From assembly GCF_042683045.1 (NCBI RefSeq), contig NZ_JBHUIT010000017.1:124001-188000 (forward strand): DNA of 64,000 nucleotides, given 5' to 3'. Made by a program: the position numbers and the translations under genes. Positions within the stretch are counted from its first letter, which is position 1. Each line of letters begins with the position of its first letter. Of the stretch, positions 1 to 9,303 are shown one piece after another. The stretch comes from Luteolibacter algae (GTDB taxonomy: Bacteria > Verrucomicrobiota > Verrucomicrobiia > Verrucomicrobiales > Akkermansiaceae). The notes under the pieces are model-generated. The model had not been told where the DNA came from. It ran no database searches and was given only the letters and a program-made list of their open reading frames with translations.

Positions 1-71
1 TTCCACTTTTTCGTTTGGTGACCGTAATGGACGCCTGCGTCCACCATTTCTGCGATTAGTTCGTTGACCAT
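1..71 (-). CDS. rpsB: 30S ribosomal protein S2, N-terminal part (cut by window edge)
   Basis: Only the first 23 codons lie in the window; the frame is open to the left edge. They read MVNELIAEMVDAGVHYGHQT followed by KKW, and the AGVHYGHQTKKW core is the hallmark N-terminus of ribosomal protein S2, a small-subunit protein placed late in 30S assembly. The start is the ATG at 71-69. No clear Shine-Dalgarno precedes it; the bases just upstream are A/T rich. The identification rests on a short but very conserved motif. Confidence 0.85.
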   Translation of the reverse strand, partial: MVNELIAEMVDAGVHYGHQTKKW

Positions 72-178
72 AATATATATTTGTTTCCCGTCTTGAAACA
101 GATCGGGCGATTTTGAAGTCCTACCACTTGGTATTCCTGCCAGACTTCGTTGCTTTGATGTGGCTTAGCGGGGGCGCG

Positions 179-207
179 GAGATACGTGCTCGAAAGAAAA
201 AGGGCAA
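179..207 (-). promoter_or_regulatory. possible sigma-70 promoter upstream of rpsB
   Basis: Read on the minus strand, TTGCCC (207-202) and TATCTC (184-179) are separated by 17 bases and point at rpsB, about 110 bases from its start. Both hexamers are imperfect matches to TTGACA and TATAAT, so this is a weak prediction. Confidence 0.3.
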
Positions 208-262
208 GTCTTTTCCTCGGTTTTGGCAGAGGAATAGTTGGAATGGCAGGAGTAAGGGTAGA

Positions 263-1369
263 TCAGTCTTCCACGGCGAGAAATTCGGGGAAGGATCCCG
301 GGATGCCGGCCAGACGTGGATTCGCCTCCCATTGCTCGCTTTTTCCCAGGATCCGCAGAGCGATCCGTTTGAGGGCATCCTTGCCATCGATACCCAATGG
401 ACGGGTGTTGCGAAGTCTGTCCCGCTCTTCATCCGGACGGAAAGACCACGAAAACATGATTCGAGAATCGACCATGCCAGGCTTGGCCCCATGGGTCCGC
501 GTTTCCCCAAACCGCATGTCCGCAAGCCATACACCTTTTGCATGGGGGCGGGCAATCCACCATCCTTGCGAGAACCACTTGAGGGTTTTTATCTCTCGTT
601 CGTTTTCGTAGGGCACAAGTGCATCGGTGTTTCTGGGGTAAATCGTCCAGCGAACGGGAGTGGAAGGCAGCTGGAAAACGGATCGATAGCCGACCCACAG
701 TTCCTCATCCCTCTCAACAACGGATCTCCAGAGAAGGGTATTGAACGCGGTAGGGGCTTCCATTCTGCGGATATAGCTGACCTCCCGTTTTTCTAGATCG
801 GCATCAAATGCCGCGGAGACCAGGAATTTCATGGCGATGCTGAATGCGATGTAGCCAGTGCTGAGTCCCATGCCCCAACGGAAGATTCTCCGGCGTTTTT
901 TCAGATGTTTTTTGGTGCGGTAGAATGCCAGCCAGATAAGCGAAATTACCAGCGGCATTGTATAAAGGGGATCGATGATAAACAGATGATTGAAGGCTAC
1001 CCGAGTCTCGGAAAACGGCCAAAGCACCGACGTCCCGTAGACGGTGAAGCAGTCGATCAGCACGTGGGTGGACCAGGTGAGAAAAACAAATACTCCGGCT
1101 CGGGCCGGGGTGATCTTCTGTTGTTTCCAGAGTTTAGCCAAAGGTTTTGCAAGCAGGAAGCTTGCGAGGATCATCAGTATAAGCGAGTGACTTGCCCCGC
1201 GGTGAAATACCAGCTTTTGTGCAGTATCAAGCAGTGGGCTGGCAATGACATCAAGATCGGGGAGTGTGCCAAAGAGCAGGCCCCAGATCATTGCGTTGTT
1301 TCCGAGCCTCTTGCCGAGAACGGCTTCGCCGACTGCTGCGCCAAGGGCTGCTTGGGTAAGGGAGTCCAT
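263..1369 (-). CDS. YdjM/YbcI-like (DUF457) inner-membrane metal-dependent hydrolase
   Basis: 368 residues. The N-terminal half is a multi-pass membrane domain beginning MDSLTQAALGAAVGE, with the family's polar signatures: a DLD motif near residue 38, RGASHS near 57-62 and WSTHVLIDCF near 98-107. Conserved Asp/His residues of this kind are presumed metal ligands in the YdjM/YbcI (DUF457) family, whose substrate is not established. The C-terminal half is a soluble tail rich in Arg and aromatic residues, as in longer verrucomicrobial and bacteroidetal members. It lies 26 bp downstream of the gene at 1396-2313 on the same strand and may be co-transcribed with it. Family assignment is good; the reaction is unknown. 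Confidence 0.75.
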   Translation of the reverse strand: MDSLTQAALGAAVGEAVLGKRLGNNAMIWGLLFGTLPDLDVIASPLLDTAQKLVFHRGASHSLILMILASFLLAKPLAKLWKQQKITPARAGVFVFLTWSTHVLIDCFTVYGTSVLWPFSETRVAFNHLFIIDPLYTMPLVISLIWLAFYRTKKHLKKRRRIFRWGMGLSTGYIAFSIAMKFLVSAAFDADLEKREVSYIRRMEAPTAFNTLLWRSVVERDEELWVGYRSVFQLPSTPVRWTIYPRNTDALVPYENEREIKTLKWFSQGWWIARPHAKGVWLADMRFGETRTHGAKPGMVDSRIMFSWSFRPDEERDRLRNTRPLGIDGKDALKRIALRILGKSEQWEANPRLAGIPGSFPEFLAVED

Positions 1370-1395
1370 CGCTGTTGTTTTTCCGGAGGAAATTT

Positions 1396-2313
1396 TTACT
1401 TGGTATTCAGATGAGCCCCGAATTCATACCAAAGTAGACGGGTGATATTGGACTCCAACGCTGGAAGTGGATCTTCAAGTGCTTCCGGTGCCGGGTTGTA
1501 TGATGTTGATTTGGTAAGGTGGCCGCGGACGAGATTGAAGATGGTTTTCATCAGATCTTGGGTGAGCGTTTCGGGATCGTCTGATGTGAAGGACAATACA
1601 TCGGTGGATGGGGATTTTCCTTCGCCGGTGATCCAGAGTGCGACGGGGGTGGGGGCATCGGTGGTCTGAATGGATTTCCCGATATTCAGTTTGAAGGAGA
1701 AATCCAGAAGACCGGAGCTGGCGATATTTAGCTTTTTAGTGATGTCTGTCATGACATCCGGCAGAATATCGGAAAATTTTGCTCCCGTTCCGATGTGGAT
1801 GATGACCGGTTGCTTTTGCTCCGGATCGTTGTTCCAAAGAGTCAACGTGGGGCGGACCCGGCGGATGGAAAGCAGAGCGGATTGAATTTGCTCCGGGTTC
1901 GCCTGGGACAGATCGAGAACCCGCTCATAGGCTAGAAGTGCTCGCTGGAACGCGCCCTGTGACTCAAGCGCCGCAGCCAGCGCCAGTAGTTTATCGGCTC
2001 CCTCCGGAGCTCTCTCCGAATAGGTATCGAGCGTAGGCGGTGAGGAAATGTCACCGACATCCACTGGCTCAAGGATATCGGCGGGTTCATTGACTGATGG
2101 TTCTTCCTTATCGGTAGGTGGCTGGATGACTATCGAGATCGCATCGTCGACGATTTTGTTCGGAGGGAGCGATGCCTGTGCCTCAAGCCGGATTTCCTCT
2201 AATTTGGCTTCCGAAGGAGGTGTCAGAAAATCAATATCCTTTGTTCCTGTCCACCAGATGGCGAATGCGGTGATAAGACAGAGGGGAATAGCGGCGAAGA
2301 ATGGAATGCGCAT
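1396..2313 (-). CDS. membrane-anchored TPR-like protein of unknown function
   Basis: 305 residues, not recognised as a named family. One hydrophobic segment at about residues 4-20 is probably an N-terminal membrane anchor, so most of the chain should be periplasmic. An acidic, Pro-rich linker (about 30-100) is followed by an Ala/Leu-rich stretch near 105-150 (LLALAAALESQGAFQRALLA) that has the look of a single TPR-type helical pair. The C-terminal half is mixed alpha/beta with no catalytic motif I recognise. The downstream neighbour is the DUF457 membrane protein; divergence from other genes is not seen, since rplS upstream is on the same strand and is closed by its own terminator. Confidence 0.6.
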   Translation of the reverse strand: MRIPFFAAIPLCLITAFAIWWTGTKDIDFLTPPSEAKLEEIRLEAQASLPPNKIVDDAISIVIQPPTDKEEPSVNEPADILEPVDVGDISSPPTLDTYSERAPEGADKLLALAAALESQGAFQRALLAYERVLDLSQANPEQIQSALLSIRRVRPTLTLWNNDPEQKQPVIIHIGTGAKFSDILPDVMTDITKKLNIASSGLLDFSFKLNIGKSIQTTDAPTPVALWITGEGKSPSTDVLSFTSDDPETLTQDLMKTIFNLVRGHLTKSTSYNPAPEALEDPLPALESNITRLLWYEFGAHLNTK

Positions 2314-2360
2314 AGCTTGCTTGGAGAGAATGTATGTGCGCTGTCTGTGAAGGAAGCAAA

Positions 2361-2393
2361 GAAAAACCCCATCGGCGCGAAACCGATGGGGTT
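2361..2393 (-). terminator. Rho-independent terminator of rplS
   Basis: A 9-bp perfect stem, CCCCATCGG (2367-2375) with CCGATGGGG (2383-2391), encloses a 7-base loop. On the minus strand it is followed by a T-rich run (complement of GAAAAA at 2361-2366), while the plus strand lacks one. It therefore ends rplS transcription. Confidence 0.85.
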
Positions 2394-2419
2394 CTTGAAA
2401 AATGGCTTATCCGCGGGGA

Positions 2420-2764
2420 TTAGCTTGCGCTCTTTACAAGAAGCGCGCGCTTGCCCACACGCTCGCGAAGGTAGTGAAGTTTTGCACGACGAACTTTGCC
2501 GCGGTTGGTAACTTCAATTTTTGCGATACGTGGTGTGTGGAGAGGGAAAACACGCTCAACACCTTCGCCATAAGAGATCTTACGGACGGTGAATGCGGAG
2601 TTGATGCCGGAACCGCCTTGGGCGATTACAAGACCTGCGAAGATCTGGATACGCTCTTTGCCACCTTCAACAACGCGGCAATGGACTTTGACTGTGTCGC
2701 CTACGTTGAATGATGCAACGTCTTCCTTGAGTTGCTCCTGTTCGATTTTTTTGATGATGTCCAT
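2420..2764 (-). CDS. rplS: 50S ribosomal protein L19
   Basis: 114 residues, the usual length of L19, which sits at the 30S-50S interface in the large subunit. Family signatures are clear: FNVGDTVKVHCRVVEGGKER near 19-38, an IQIFAGLVIAQGG segment, FTVRKISYGEGVERVFPLH near 58-76, and RRAKLHYLRERVGK near the end. The start MDIIKKIEQEQL matches the family start. In many bacteria rplS follows rpsP-rimM-trmD; here hisI lies upstream on the same strand 145 bp away and no trmD is seen, so the gene appears detached from that operon. A strong terminator follows. Confidence 0.97.
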   Translation of the reverse strand: MDIIKKIEQEQLKEDVASFNVGDTVKVHCRVVEGGKERIQIFAGLVIAQGGSGINSAFTVRKISYGEGVERVFPLHTPRIAKIEVTNRGKVRRAKLHYLRERVGKRALLVKSAS

Positions 2765-2909
2765 GGTGGTGGTTCTTGCGGAAAAAGTGTGTTGGTTTGC
2801 GTTCGGAGAGTCTTCTCAAACGCGCGGGGCGAGATGGCTAGTGGATGGGTGCTCGTTATGCAAGAGTGAAATTGAAAATAAGCACAATTTTATGTGGGAA
2901 CGTGAGTCC

Positions 2910-3356
2910 TTACTTTTTGTAAACGGCATTGGGATCAAAAGAGAGATCGCTCTGGGTGAATGCGAGGGCGGCAGGTGAGCCTGGAACCACTTTCCGATAG
3001 AAGCATGAATTACGGCCGGTGTGACACGCGCCGGCACCGATTTGCTCAACCACGAGAATGATCGCGTCCTGATCGCAATCGGTGCGGATTTCGACAATTT
3101 TTTGAGTGTGGCCCGAGGTTTTGCCTTTGTGCCAGATTTCCGAACGTGAGCGGGACCAGTAGACGGCTTCGCCCACTTCCAACGTGAGCTTCAGGGACTC
3201 GGCATTCATGTAGGCGAGCATCAAAGGCTCCTTGGTTGTGGCATCGATGGCCATCGCGGGAATCAAACCATCGGCATCGAATTTTGGAGCGAAGTCGCTG
3301 GATTCTTCGATCTGTGCCTTGTCTTTGCGTTCGGAGAATGTGTTGGAATCTTGCAT
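2910..3356 (-). CDS. hisI: phosphoribosyl-AMP cyclohydrolase (histidine biosynthesis)
   Basis: 148 residues. HisI hydrolyses the purine ring of phosphoribosyl-AMP in the third step of histidine synthesis, in the cytoplasm, as a zinc/magnesium enzyme. The chain carries the diagnostic motifs: MLAYMNAESL (46-55), AVYWSRSRSEIWHKG (64-78), SGHTQ (81-85), DCDQDA (93-98) and ACHTGRNSC (110-118). C94, C111 and C118 match the family's zinc-binding cysteines. There is no fused HisE domain, and no other his gene is nearby, so the pathway is dispersed. A 20-residue charged N-terminal extension precedes the conserved domain. The next gene upstream diverges at 3474. Confidence 0.95.
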   Translation of the reverse strand: MQDSNTFSERKDKAQIEESSDFAPKFDADGLIPAMAIDATTKEPLMLAYMNAESLKLTLEVGEAVYWSRSRSEIWHKGKTSGHTQKIVEIRTDCDQDAIILVVEQIGAGACHTGRNSCFYRKVVPGSPAALAFTQSDLSFDPNAVYKK

Positions 3357-3473
3357 GGCGGGGATTTGAAAGCGAACCGATGGAATTGTCGATAGATGAA
3401 TCTGCGAAAAACTGCATTCCGGGGTTTCATCGGAGTTCTTGCGGTAATGGTTGATGATAGTAATCTAGGGGCC

Positions 3474-4934
3474 ATGAGCCGACGCAGGAGAAGGAGGGAA
3501 AAAGGTGGGAAGGGCCCATGGTTCGGCAAGTTTTTGATCGTATCCGGGATACTCGTGGTTTTGCTGGCTGGTGCGGGTTACGCGGGACTTCGGGCTTATC
3601 TGCATAGTGAAAAATTCAGGAGGTTCCTTTCTGCTGAAGTGAGCCAGGCGTTGAATGTGAATGGGGATTTCCTTCCGTTTCGGTGGGATGGTCTGGCGGC
3701 TGCCACGGATGGATATTCGGGCGGCGGTGAGGATGCGGTTATTTCGTTGCGGTCTGGGCCGATCGCTACCGAAGTAGGGTTTGGCGGTATTCCGCAGGGA
3801 ATATGGGAAATCAAAGCGACTGAGATTCGGAGTGTCGAGCTTGCTCTCGATATGAGGAGGTCCGGCGAAACGCATTTTGACGAGAAGGCGGACAAGCGAC
3901 ATAAGAAGAAACAGCCTGGTTGGGTGCCGCAGGAAGTGGAACTCGAGTCTTTGGCAATCGGCGAAGTCTCCGTGGATGCTCTCTCCGATGCCGGGCTGTT
4001 TTCCGCAAGAGGGAGTTCCCTGCGGATTTTCCCTGCCGTCAAAAAGAAATCCTACAAGGCGGAGATCGCGGGTGGTTTCCTTGATTTTCCAAATGAGCAC
4101 GTGCCGCGCATGGCCATTGAGCGGATCGCGGCCACCTATGGTAATGGTAGGCTATATCTGACGAAGGCTCAGGTGAGGGCCTGGGAAAGAGGGCGGATTG
4201 AAGCCTACGGGGAGTGGGATACTATCTCCGATGAATATTCGATCGAGGGTGCTGTCCGGGGAGTCGGTTGTGAGGAAATTCTCAATGCGGATTGGAAGAA
4301 GCGACTCAGTGGAGAACTCACATCGACGTATGTGATCGACAATCGCTCGGGTTACCCTGCGGTGGAAGGCCTGCTTCATATCGAAAATGGCACGATGACG
4401 GCGCTGCCGATGCTGGATGCACTGGCGGCTTACGCGGATACCCGGCGGTTTCGGGTGCTGCAGCTTAGCGATGCGCATACCAGGTGGCGCTACGGGCAGG
4501 GTGTGCTTCAGCTCAGCGAGCTGGTTCTGGCCAGCGAAGGCCTTGTGCGTCTGGAGGGCGACTTAACAATCCAGGGCGAGAACATCGAAGGGCGCTTCCG
4601 GCTCGGGATTGTCCCGGGCATTCTGTCGCGGATTCCCGGTGCGGAAACGGATGTGTTTGTAGCTGGAGAGGAAGGACTTTTATGGACGTGGGTGCGCGTC
4701 ACCGGCACTCTGGATGATCCGGATGAGGATCTCACAGCACGATTGCTGGAGGCTGCCGGGATGCGAATGTTTGAGCGTCTTCCCGAGTCCGGGGAGAGGG
4801 TCCTGAAATTCACAGATTCCGTGCTGGGGGAAAAATCGGACGAGGTCATAAAAAAGGGACTCAAATACCTGGATAAGAGTGACAGGGTTCTAGAAGAGGC
4901 CGGCGATATTCTGGACATTCTTCTGGGGGACTGA
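3474..4934 (+). CDS. AsmA/DUF748-like inner-membrane-anchored protein
   Basis: 486 residues from the ATG at 3474, preceded by AGGGG. An upstream in-frame ATG at 3396 would add 26 residues that look untranslated. The start MSRRRRRREK puts a strongly basic cytosolic tip before one transmembrane helix at about residues 22-40 (FLIVSGILVVLLAGAGYAGL). A long periplasmic region rich in beta segments follows. The central part (AVEGLLHIENGTMTALPMLD, near residue 295) resembles the C-terminal domain of AsmA/TamB-type lipid-transfer proteins, which act in outer-membrane homeostasis. Assignment to this superfamily is by overall pattern and is moderate. The gene diverges from hisI. Confidence 0.55.
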   Translation: MSRRRRRREKGGKGPWFGKFLIVSGILVVLLAGAGYAGLRAYLHSEKFRRFLSAEVSQALNVNGDFLPFRWDGLAAATDGYSGGGEDAVISLRSGPIATEVGFGGIPQGIWEIKATEIRSVELALDMRRSGETHFDEKADKRHKKKQPGWVPQEVELESLAIGEVSVDALSDAGLFSARGSSLRIFPAVKKKSYKAEIAGGFLDFPNEHVPRMAIERIAATYGNGRLYLTKAQVRAWERGRIEAYGEWDTISDEYSIEGAVRGVGCEEILNADWKKRLSGELTSTYVIDNRSGYPAVEGLLHIENGTMTALPMLDALAAYADTRRFRVLQLSDAHTRWRYGQGVLQLSELVLASEGLVRLEGDLTIQGENIEGRFRLGIVPGILSRIPGAETDVFVAGEEGLLWTWVRVTGTLDDPDEDLTARLLEAAGMRMFERLPESGERVLKFTDSVLGEKSDEVIKKGLKYLDKSDRVLEEAGDILDILLGD

Positions 4935-5186
4935 CTGAAATTCTGTTTTTTCCTGTGATCGGGATGATCCGACTCAGGGGTATATTTACTAATTTGGCAT
5001 CTCTGCGAATGTCTGAGGAACAGATTATGTATATTGGCTGATTAATTGTCATTTTCGCGCGGTCTGAGAGCTAATTACTTGAAAGATTATGGTGCAGCTC
5101 CGCTTATATGGGGTTTCGCTCTGCACGCGGCGCGAGTGAATCCTCGGCAAAAGGAAGCCGAGTCTATTTTGTCCAACCCTACTAAA

Positions 5187-8100
5187 ATGAGATACAGGAA
5201 ATTAGTTTTTATCGGTGCCACGGCGGCATTTAGTGCCACGGCGATAGCCATCCCGGAAGGATGGACGATCACGGAGTTTGCTTCCCCTCCCGAGGCCGAG
5301 TATCCCACTGCTGTTTCTGCGGCAGCCAACGGTGATGTGTATATTTCATCGGACCGAAACGGCTCACTGGACAGAAATCCCGAATACGGGAAAATCGTTC
5401 GCGCCACTGATACTGATGGTGATGGCAAGGCTGACGATTTCCAGGATTTTGTGCCGCACGTCACTAGTCCCCGTGGAGGACATTATGTAGGCAATACCTT
5501 TTACCTTATTCATCCGCCATATCTCAGCTCATACCGCGATACCAACGGAGACGGAGTGGCGGATGAGAATAAAGTTTTGGTGAAAGGCTTTGGTTGGGGA
5601 GTGGAGCACTCCCGGGGTGCGGACCATACAACAAACGGAGTTCGCATGGGCATTGACGGATGGCTCTACGTGGCAGTTGGGGATTACGGGATGCCGGATG
5701 CGGTAGCTGCCGATGGATCCCGCTTTACCCTTTGGGGAGGCGGTGTCGTCCGCGTTCGTCCCGATGGCTCGGAAATGGAACCCTATGCAGTCAATGTGCG
5801 TAATATTTGTGATATCGCGATCACTCCCACAATGGATCTATTCTCGCGTGACAATACCAATGACGGAAAAGGTTGGAACACCCGTTTCCACCATTACGTG
5901 CCAATGGGGGATCACGGTTATCCGCGCTTGTATCAAAACTTCGCCGAGGAGATTGTCACGCCACTTGCCGATTTTGGCGGAGGCTCGGGCACTGGAGCGC
6001 TTTCTCTGAATGAGCCGGGCTTTCCCGAGAAGTTTTCTGACGGGATTTTCACCTGTGACTGGACAACCGGTAACGTCTACCTGCACCCGATGCAGAAAGA
6101 AGAGGCGACCTTCCGCATCGATCAGGAAGTTTTCCATCAGTTGAGCCGTGCGATCGATATCGATGTTGATGGCTCGTCCCGGCTGTATGTGGCGGACTGG
6201 AGAAACGGAAGGTTCAGATACGAGCCTGAGCTGGAGATAGGGATGGTTCAGCAGATCCTGCCACCGGATTGGAAGGAAAGGAAATTCCCTGATCTGAAGG
6301 CGATGGATGATTCTAGCCTGGCGGATCAAATTGGCTCGGACAGTGCAGTGCTTCGTCTGGAAGCGCAGCGTGAAATGATCTTGCGCGGTAAGAAAGACGT
6401 GTTTGGGAGTAAGCTGATCGCACTCGCAACCGACTCTTCGGCACACCTTTTCAATCGGGTCGCCGCGATTTTCACCTACAAGCAAGTCTTCGGTTCCGAT
6501 AGTAGCAAAGAGCTTGTCTCTATGGCTGATGACAGTGTGATCCGTGAGTTCGCTCTGCGTGCATTGGCGGACCGCAAGTCGGAGCTGGAAAATGTGCCTG
6601 CGGAAATTTTTGTGAAATATCTCAACGATGAAAATCCACGGGTCCGCGTGCAGGTTCTCAACGGTTTGGCCCGTCTCGGTGCCAAAGAGACAGCTCCAGC
6701 GATTATTGCTTCGATGGCAAACGCGGACCTGGATCCCGGCACCATCGGAGAGCCGGAGCGCCGCATCGTGCCACACGTGGCAATCAAGGCGCTGGCGAAA
6801 CTCGGTGCGGATGAGGCCTGCCTTGCAGCGGTGGAAGAGAGTTCCACACGTGGGATCGCATTGCGTGCCCTTCAGGAAATGCACACCGACACCGCAGTGG
6901 ATGGCTTGATCGACCTACTGAACAACAGCTCTGACCAAGAGGTGCAGCTAGGTGCTCTGGAAACGCTTTCGCGTCTATTTTACAAAGAGGATGAATGGGA
7001 TCTGAAGGAATGGTGGACCACACGTCCGGACGATCGCGGGCCGTATTTCCGTCCGGTTGAATGGGCGGCGACCGAGCGTATTCGTGCGGCAATCGAAGAT
7101 GGTTTTTCCAAGGTCCCCGAGGAAAAGCGGAATGCCTTTATCTCCCACCTTGCAAAGAACCGCATTTCTGTAACATCGCTCGATATCAAGGGGCTGGATC
7201 CTTTGATGCTTGCCCTCTCCGAATCGGAGCCAAGCGAAGCAAATATCCATCTCTTGTCCGATGCCGCAATGGATTCAGAGCGGGATTGGGAGCAGAGACT
7301 ACTTGCTTACCAGGCCGTCGGAAAGGCGCCTTCGGAAAAATCAGTGCCGGCGCAGATCAAAATTCTGGCGAAATGGGTGGATGAAGGTAGGCAGGAAGCA
7401 GAGAGCCCTCTCACAGACTTCGTGAACGATACTCGCCGTGGTCTGGAACTGAAAATCATCGATGAAGTCGCCAAAAAGGGCAATGACACCGAGAGTATGA
7501 TCGCATGGAAAGTCATGCTGACCATCAATAAGAGCCCTCTCGCCAAGGCGAACTTCAAAGAGCATGTGGAAAAAATCCTTGCGAAAAATCCCATGGAAAT
7601 CGGGCTTTTCCTCGCAATCGCCGATATGAAGCTCTCCGGCTACGAGCAACAAATCGATGCCGCGCTCAACAGCGACAATAGCAAGACCATCCAAGCAGCC
7701 GAGCGCGCGAAGGCGGCGGGTGTTTCCACCGGGGGTAACGAACAAAAAGTGGGCGCAATGAAGCCGGAAGAAGTTACCAAATACGCGATGGAAAACAAAG
7801 GTGATGTCAAGAATGGCGAACGTCTCTTCGTCTCGCAAGGCTGCATCGCATGTCATGCGATTGATTTGAAGGCAGTCCAGAAAGGGCCGTTCCTTGGCTC
7901 CGCGGGTGCGAAGTTTGAGCGCAAATACCTCATCGAATCCATTTTGGACCCCAATGCAGTTGTCGCCCAGGGTTTCCAGACTGAGATCTTCACTCTGAAC
8001 GATGGCACCTCTGTGATGGGCTTTGTGACCAAGGAAGAAGATGACCTGGTGGAAGTCCGTGATATTGCAGGGCAGGTCACTCAGGTGAAACGTTCTGAAG

Positions 8101-8222
8101 TCAAGGACGAGAAACATTTGCCCCAGTCCATGATGCCACCGGGTCTCGGCGCTCCATTGGGAATCAAGGAATTCACGGATCTTATCGAATATCTCAACTC
8201 GCTCAAAGAAATTGGCGGCTGA
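5187..8222 (+). CDS. exported PVC-type dehydrogenase with HEAT repeats and C-terminal cytochrome c domain
   Basis: 1011 residues from the ATG at 5187, which gives a clear signal peptide (about 1-21); an ATG 141 bases upstream would bury it. The order matches large planctomycete/verrucomicrobial exported proteins: a beta-propeller sugar-dehydrogenase-like domain (about 20-360, with DTDGDGKADD and DTNGDGVADE loops that look calcium binding), a helical HEAT-repeat region (about 380-830), and a cytochrome c domain with CIACH at 886-890 and a distal Met in SMMPPGLG near the C-terminus. It probably oxidises an extracellular carbohydrate-type substrate and passes electrons to the covalent heme; the substrate is unknown. 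The ThuA-like gene follows 41 bp downstream. Confidence 0.88.
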   Translation: MRYRKLVFIGATAAFSATAIAIPEGWTITEFASPPEAEYPTAVSAAANGDVYISSDRNGSLDRNPEYGKIVRATDTDGDGKADDFQDFVPHVTSPRGGHYVGNTFYLIHPPYLSSYRDTNGDGVADENKVLVKGFGWGVEHSRGADHTTNGVRMGIDGWLYVAVGDYGMPDAVAADGSRFTLWGGGVVRVRPDGSEMEPYAVNVRNICDIAITPTMDLFSRDNTNDGKGWNTRFHHYVPMGDHGYPRLYQNFAEEIVTPLADFGGGSGTGALSLNEPGFPEKFSDGIFTCDWTTGNVYLHPMQKEEATFRIDQEVFHQLSRAIDIDVDGSSRLYVADWRNGRFRYEPELEIGMVQQILPPDWKERKFPDLKAMDDSSLADQIGSDSAVLRLEAQREMILRGKKDVFGSKLIALATDSSAHLFNRVAAIFTYKQVFGSDSSKELVSMADDSVIREFALRALADRKSELENVPAEIFVKYLNDENPRVRVQVLNGLARLGAKETAPAIIASMANADLDPGTIGEPERRIVPHVAIKALAKLGADEACLAAVEESSTRGIALRALQEMHTDTAVDGLIDLLNNSSDQEVQLGALETLSRLFYKEDEWDLKEWWTTRPDDRGPYFRPVEWAATERIRAAIEDGFSKVPEEKRNAFISHLAKNRISVTSLDIKGLDPLMLALSESEPSEANIHLLSDAAMDSERDWEQRLLAYQAVGKAPSEKSVPAQIKILAKWVDEGRQEAESPLTDFVNDTRRGLELKIIDEVAKKGNDTESMIAWKVMLTINKSPLAKANFKEHVEKILAKNPMEIGLFLAIADMKLSGYEQQIDAALNSDNSKTIQAAERAKAAGVSTGGNEQKVGAMKPEEVTKYAMENKGDVKNGERLFVSQGCIACHAIDLKAVQKGPFLGSAGAKFERKYLIESILDPNAVVAQGFQTEIFTLNDGTSVMGFVTKEEDDLVEVRDIAGQVTQVKRSEVKDEKHLPQSMMPPGLGAPLGIKEFTDLIEYLNSLKEIGG

Positions 8223-8263
8223 CTTTTCTGAAAAGCGATTATGATGATTACGCTTGATTATAA

Positions 8264-9091
8264 ATGATTATGAAAAATTCTACTAAATTGTTGGCAGCTA
8301 CCCTGGCTGGTCTTTTTTCCCTACCACTTGCGCATGCTGAAACAAAGCCGCTCAGAGCTTTGTTACTCACCGGTGGTTGCTGCCATGATTACAAGGTGCA
8401 AAAAGACCTGCTGAAAAAAGGAATCGAAGAGCGGGCAAATATCGTCGTGGATCAGATCCATACAGATAACAATACCACAGCTCCCGATTTGCCGATCTAT
8501 GGCATGCCGGAATACGCCAAAGGCTATGATGTCGTGATTCACGATGAATGTGCGGCAGGTATCTCGGATGACGCCGTGGTGAAAGCGGTTCTGGCCCCGC
8601 ACAAAGCAGGAATTCCCGGGGTAAACCTTCATTGCTCCATGCATTCCTATCGCATCGGTGATTTCAAAAAGAAAGTCACAGAGCTGGGCACACCGACCTC
8701 GCAGTGGTTTGAATATCTAGGCATCCAGTCGACCGGCCATGGCAAGAAGACGCCAATTTCCATCGTGTTCACCGATGTGGAACATCCCATCACGAATGGT
8801 GCTGCCGACTGGACGACAGGCGATGAAGAGCTTTACAACAATGTGACGGTTTTCAAATCAGCCCATGCCCTGGCGAAGGGACAGCAAGGTGATGACGAAT
8901 TCGTGGTGGCATGGACCAATGATTATCAGGGGACCCGGGTTTTCAGCACGACCATCGGACACATGAACGAAACTGTCGGAGATCCGCGTTATCTCGATCT
9001 GGTCACCCGTGGAATTCTCTGGGCTTGCGGAAAAATCGATGAAAAAGGTGGCATTGCGGAAGGTTACGGCCTTGAAAATGTAGAACCATAG
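8264..9091 (+). CDS. exported ThuA-like domain protein
   Basis: 275 residues with a signal peptide (about 1-25, ending in HAE). The mature part is a ThuA-like, glutamine-amidotransferase-fold domain: ALLLTGGCCHDY near 32-43, VVIHDECAAG near 90-99, GVNLHCSMHSYR near 118-129, TDVEHPITNG near 167-176 and VFSTTIGHMNET near 226-237. ThuA proteins are linked to trehalose/disaccharide catabolism in rhizobia, but the activity of the exported PVC members is not established. An ATG two codons later is an equally good start. The position directly after the PVC dehydrogenase is a recurrent pairing in this phylum and suggests joint work on a glycan-derived substrate. Confidence 0.85.
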   Translation: MIMKNSTKLLAATLAGLFSLPLAHAETKPLRALLLTGGCCHDYKVQKDLLKKGIEERANIVVDQIHTDNNTTAPDLPIYGMPEYAKGYDVVIHDECAAGISDDAVVKAVLAPHKAGIPGVNLHCSMHSYRIGDFKKKVTELGTPTSQWFEYLGIQSTGHGKKTPISIVFTDVEHPITNGAADWTTGDEELYNNVTVFKSAHALAKGQQGDDEFVVAWTNDYQGTRVFSTTIGHMNETVGDPRYLDLVTRGILWACGKIDEKGGIAEGYGLENVEP

Positions 9092-9107
9092 AATGTTTCC
9101 TTAGCTG

Positions 9108-9141
9108 GAAGCTTGGCTGGATTTCTTTCCGGCCAGGCTTC
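9108..9141. other. stem-loop between the ThuA and sulfatase genes
   Basis: GAAGCTTGGCTGG (9108-9120) and CCGGCCAGGCTTC (9129-9141) can form a 13-bp stem with two G-U pairs and an 8-base loop. No T-run follows on either strand, so it is not a standard terminator. It may protect the 3' end of the upstream message or attenuate read-through into the sulfatase gene. Confidence 0.5.
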
Positions 9142-9303
9142 GGTCCAAGGGGCGATCTCTCCCACTCGGCATCCATGCAGAACAGCTGTTTTGCTGATTG
9201 CGGTGTCCTACACAAGAGCTTGGAAGCCGTATTGATCCCCCAGAGACCGATGGAGGTGGCTGGAAGGGCCCTCCGCACCCAATCAATTCAAAACTCAAAA
9301 ATC

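Noticed and set aside
113..796. Plus-strand ORF of 227 codons at the left end
   Set aside because: Overlaps the DUF457 gene antisense and lacks protein-like composition.
5838..6884. Long minus-strand ORF (348 codons) opposite the PVC dehydrogenase gene
   Set aside because: It is the antisense shadow of a well-supported gene, has no family motif, and its composition (Arg/His/Cys rich) is unlike a real protein.
7341..8117. Minus-strand ORF (258 codons) opposite the cytochrome part of the PVC dehydrogenase
   Set aside because: Shadow frame of the coding strand, no recognisable domain.
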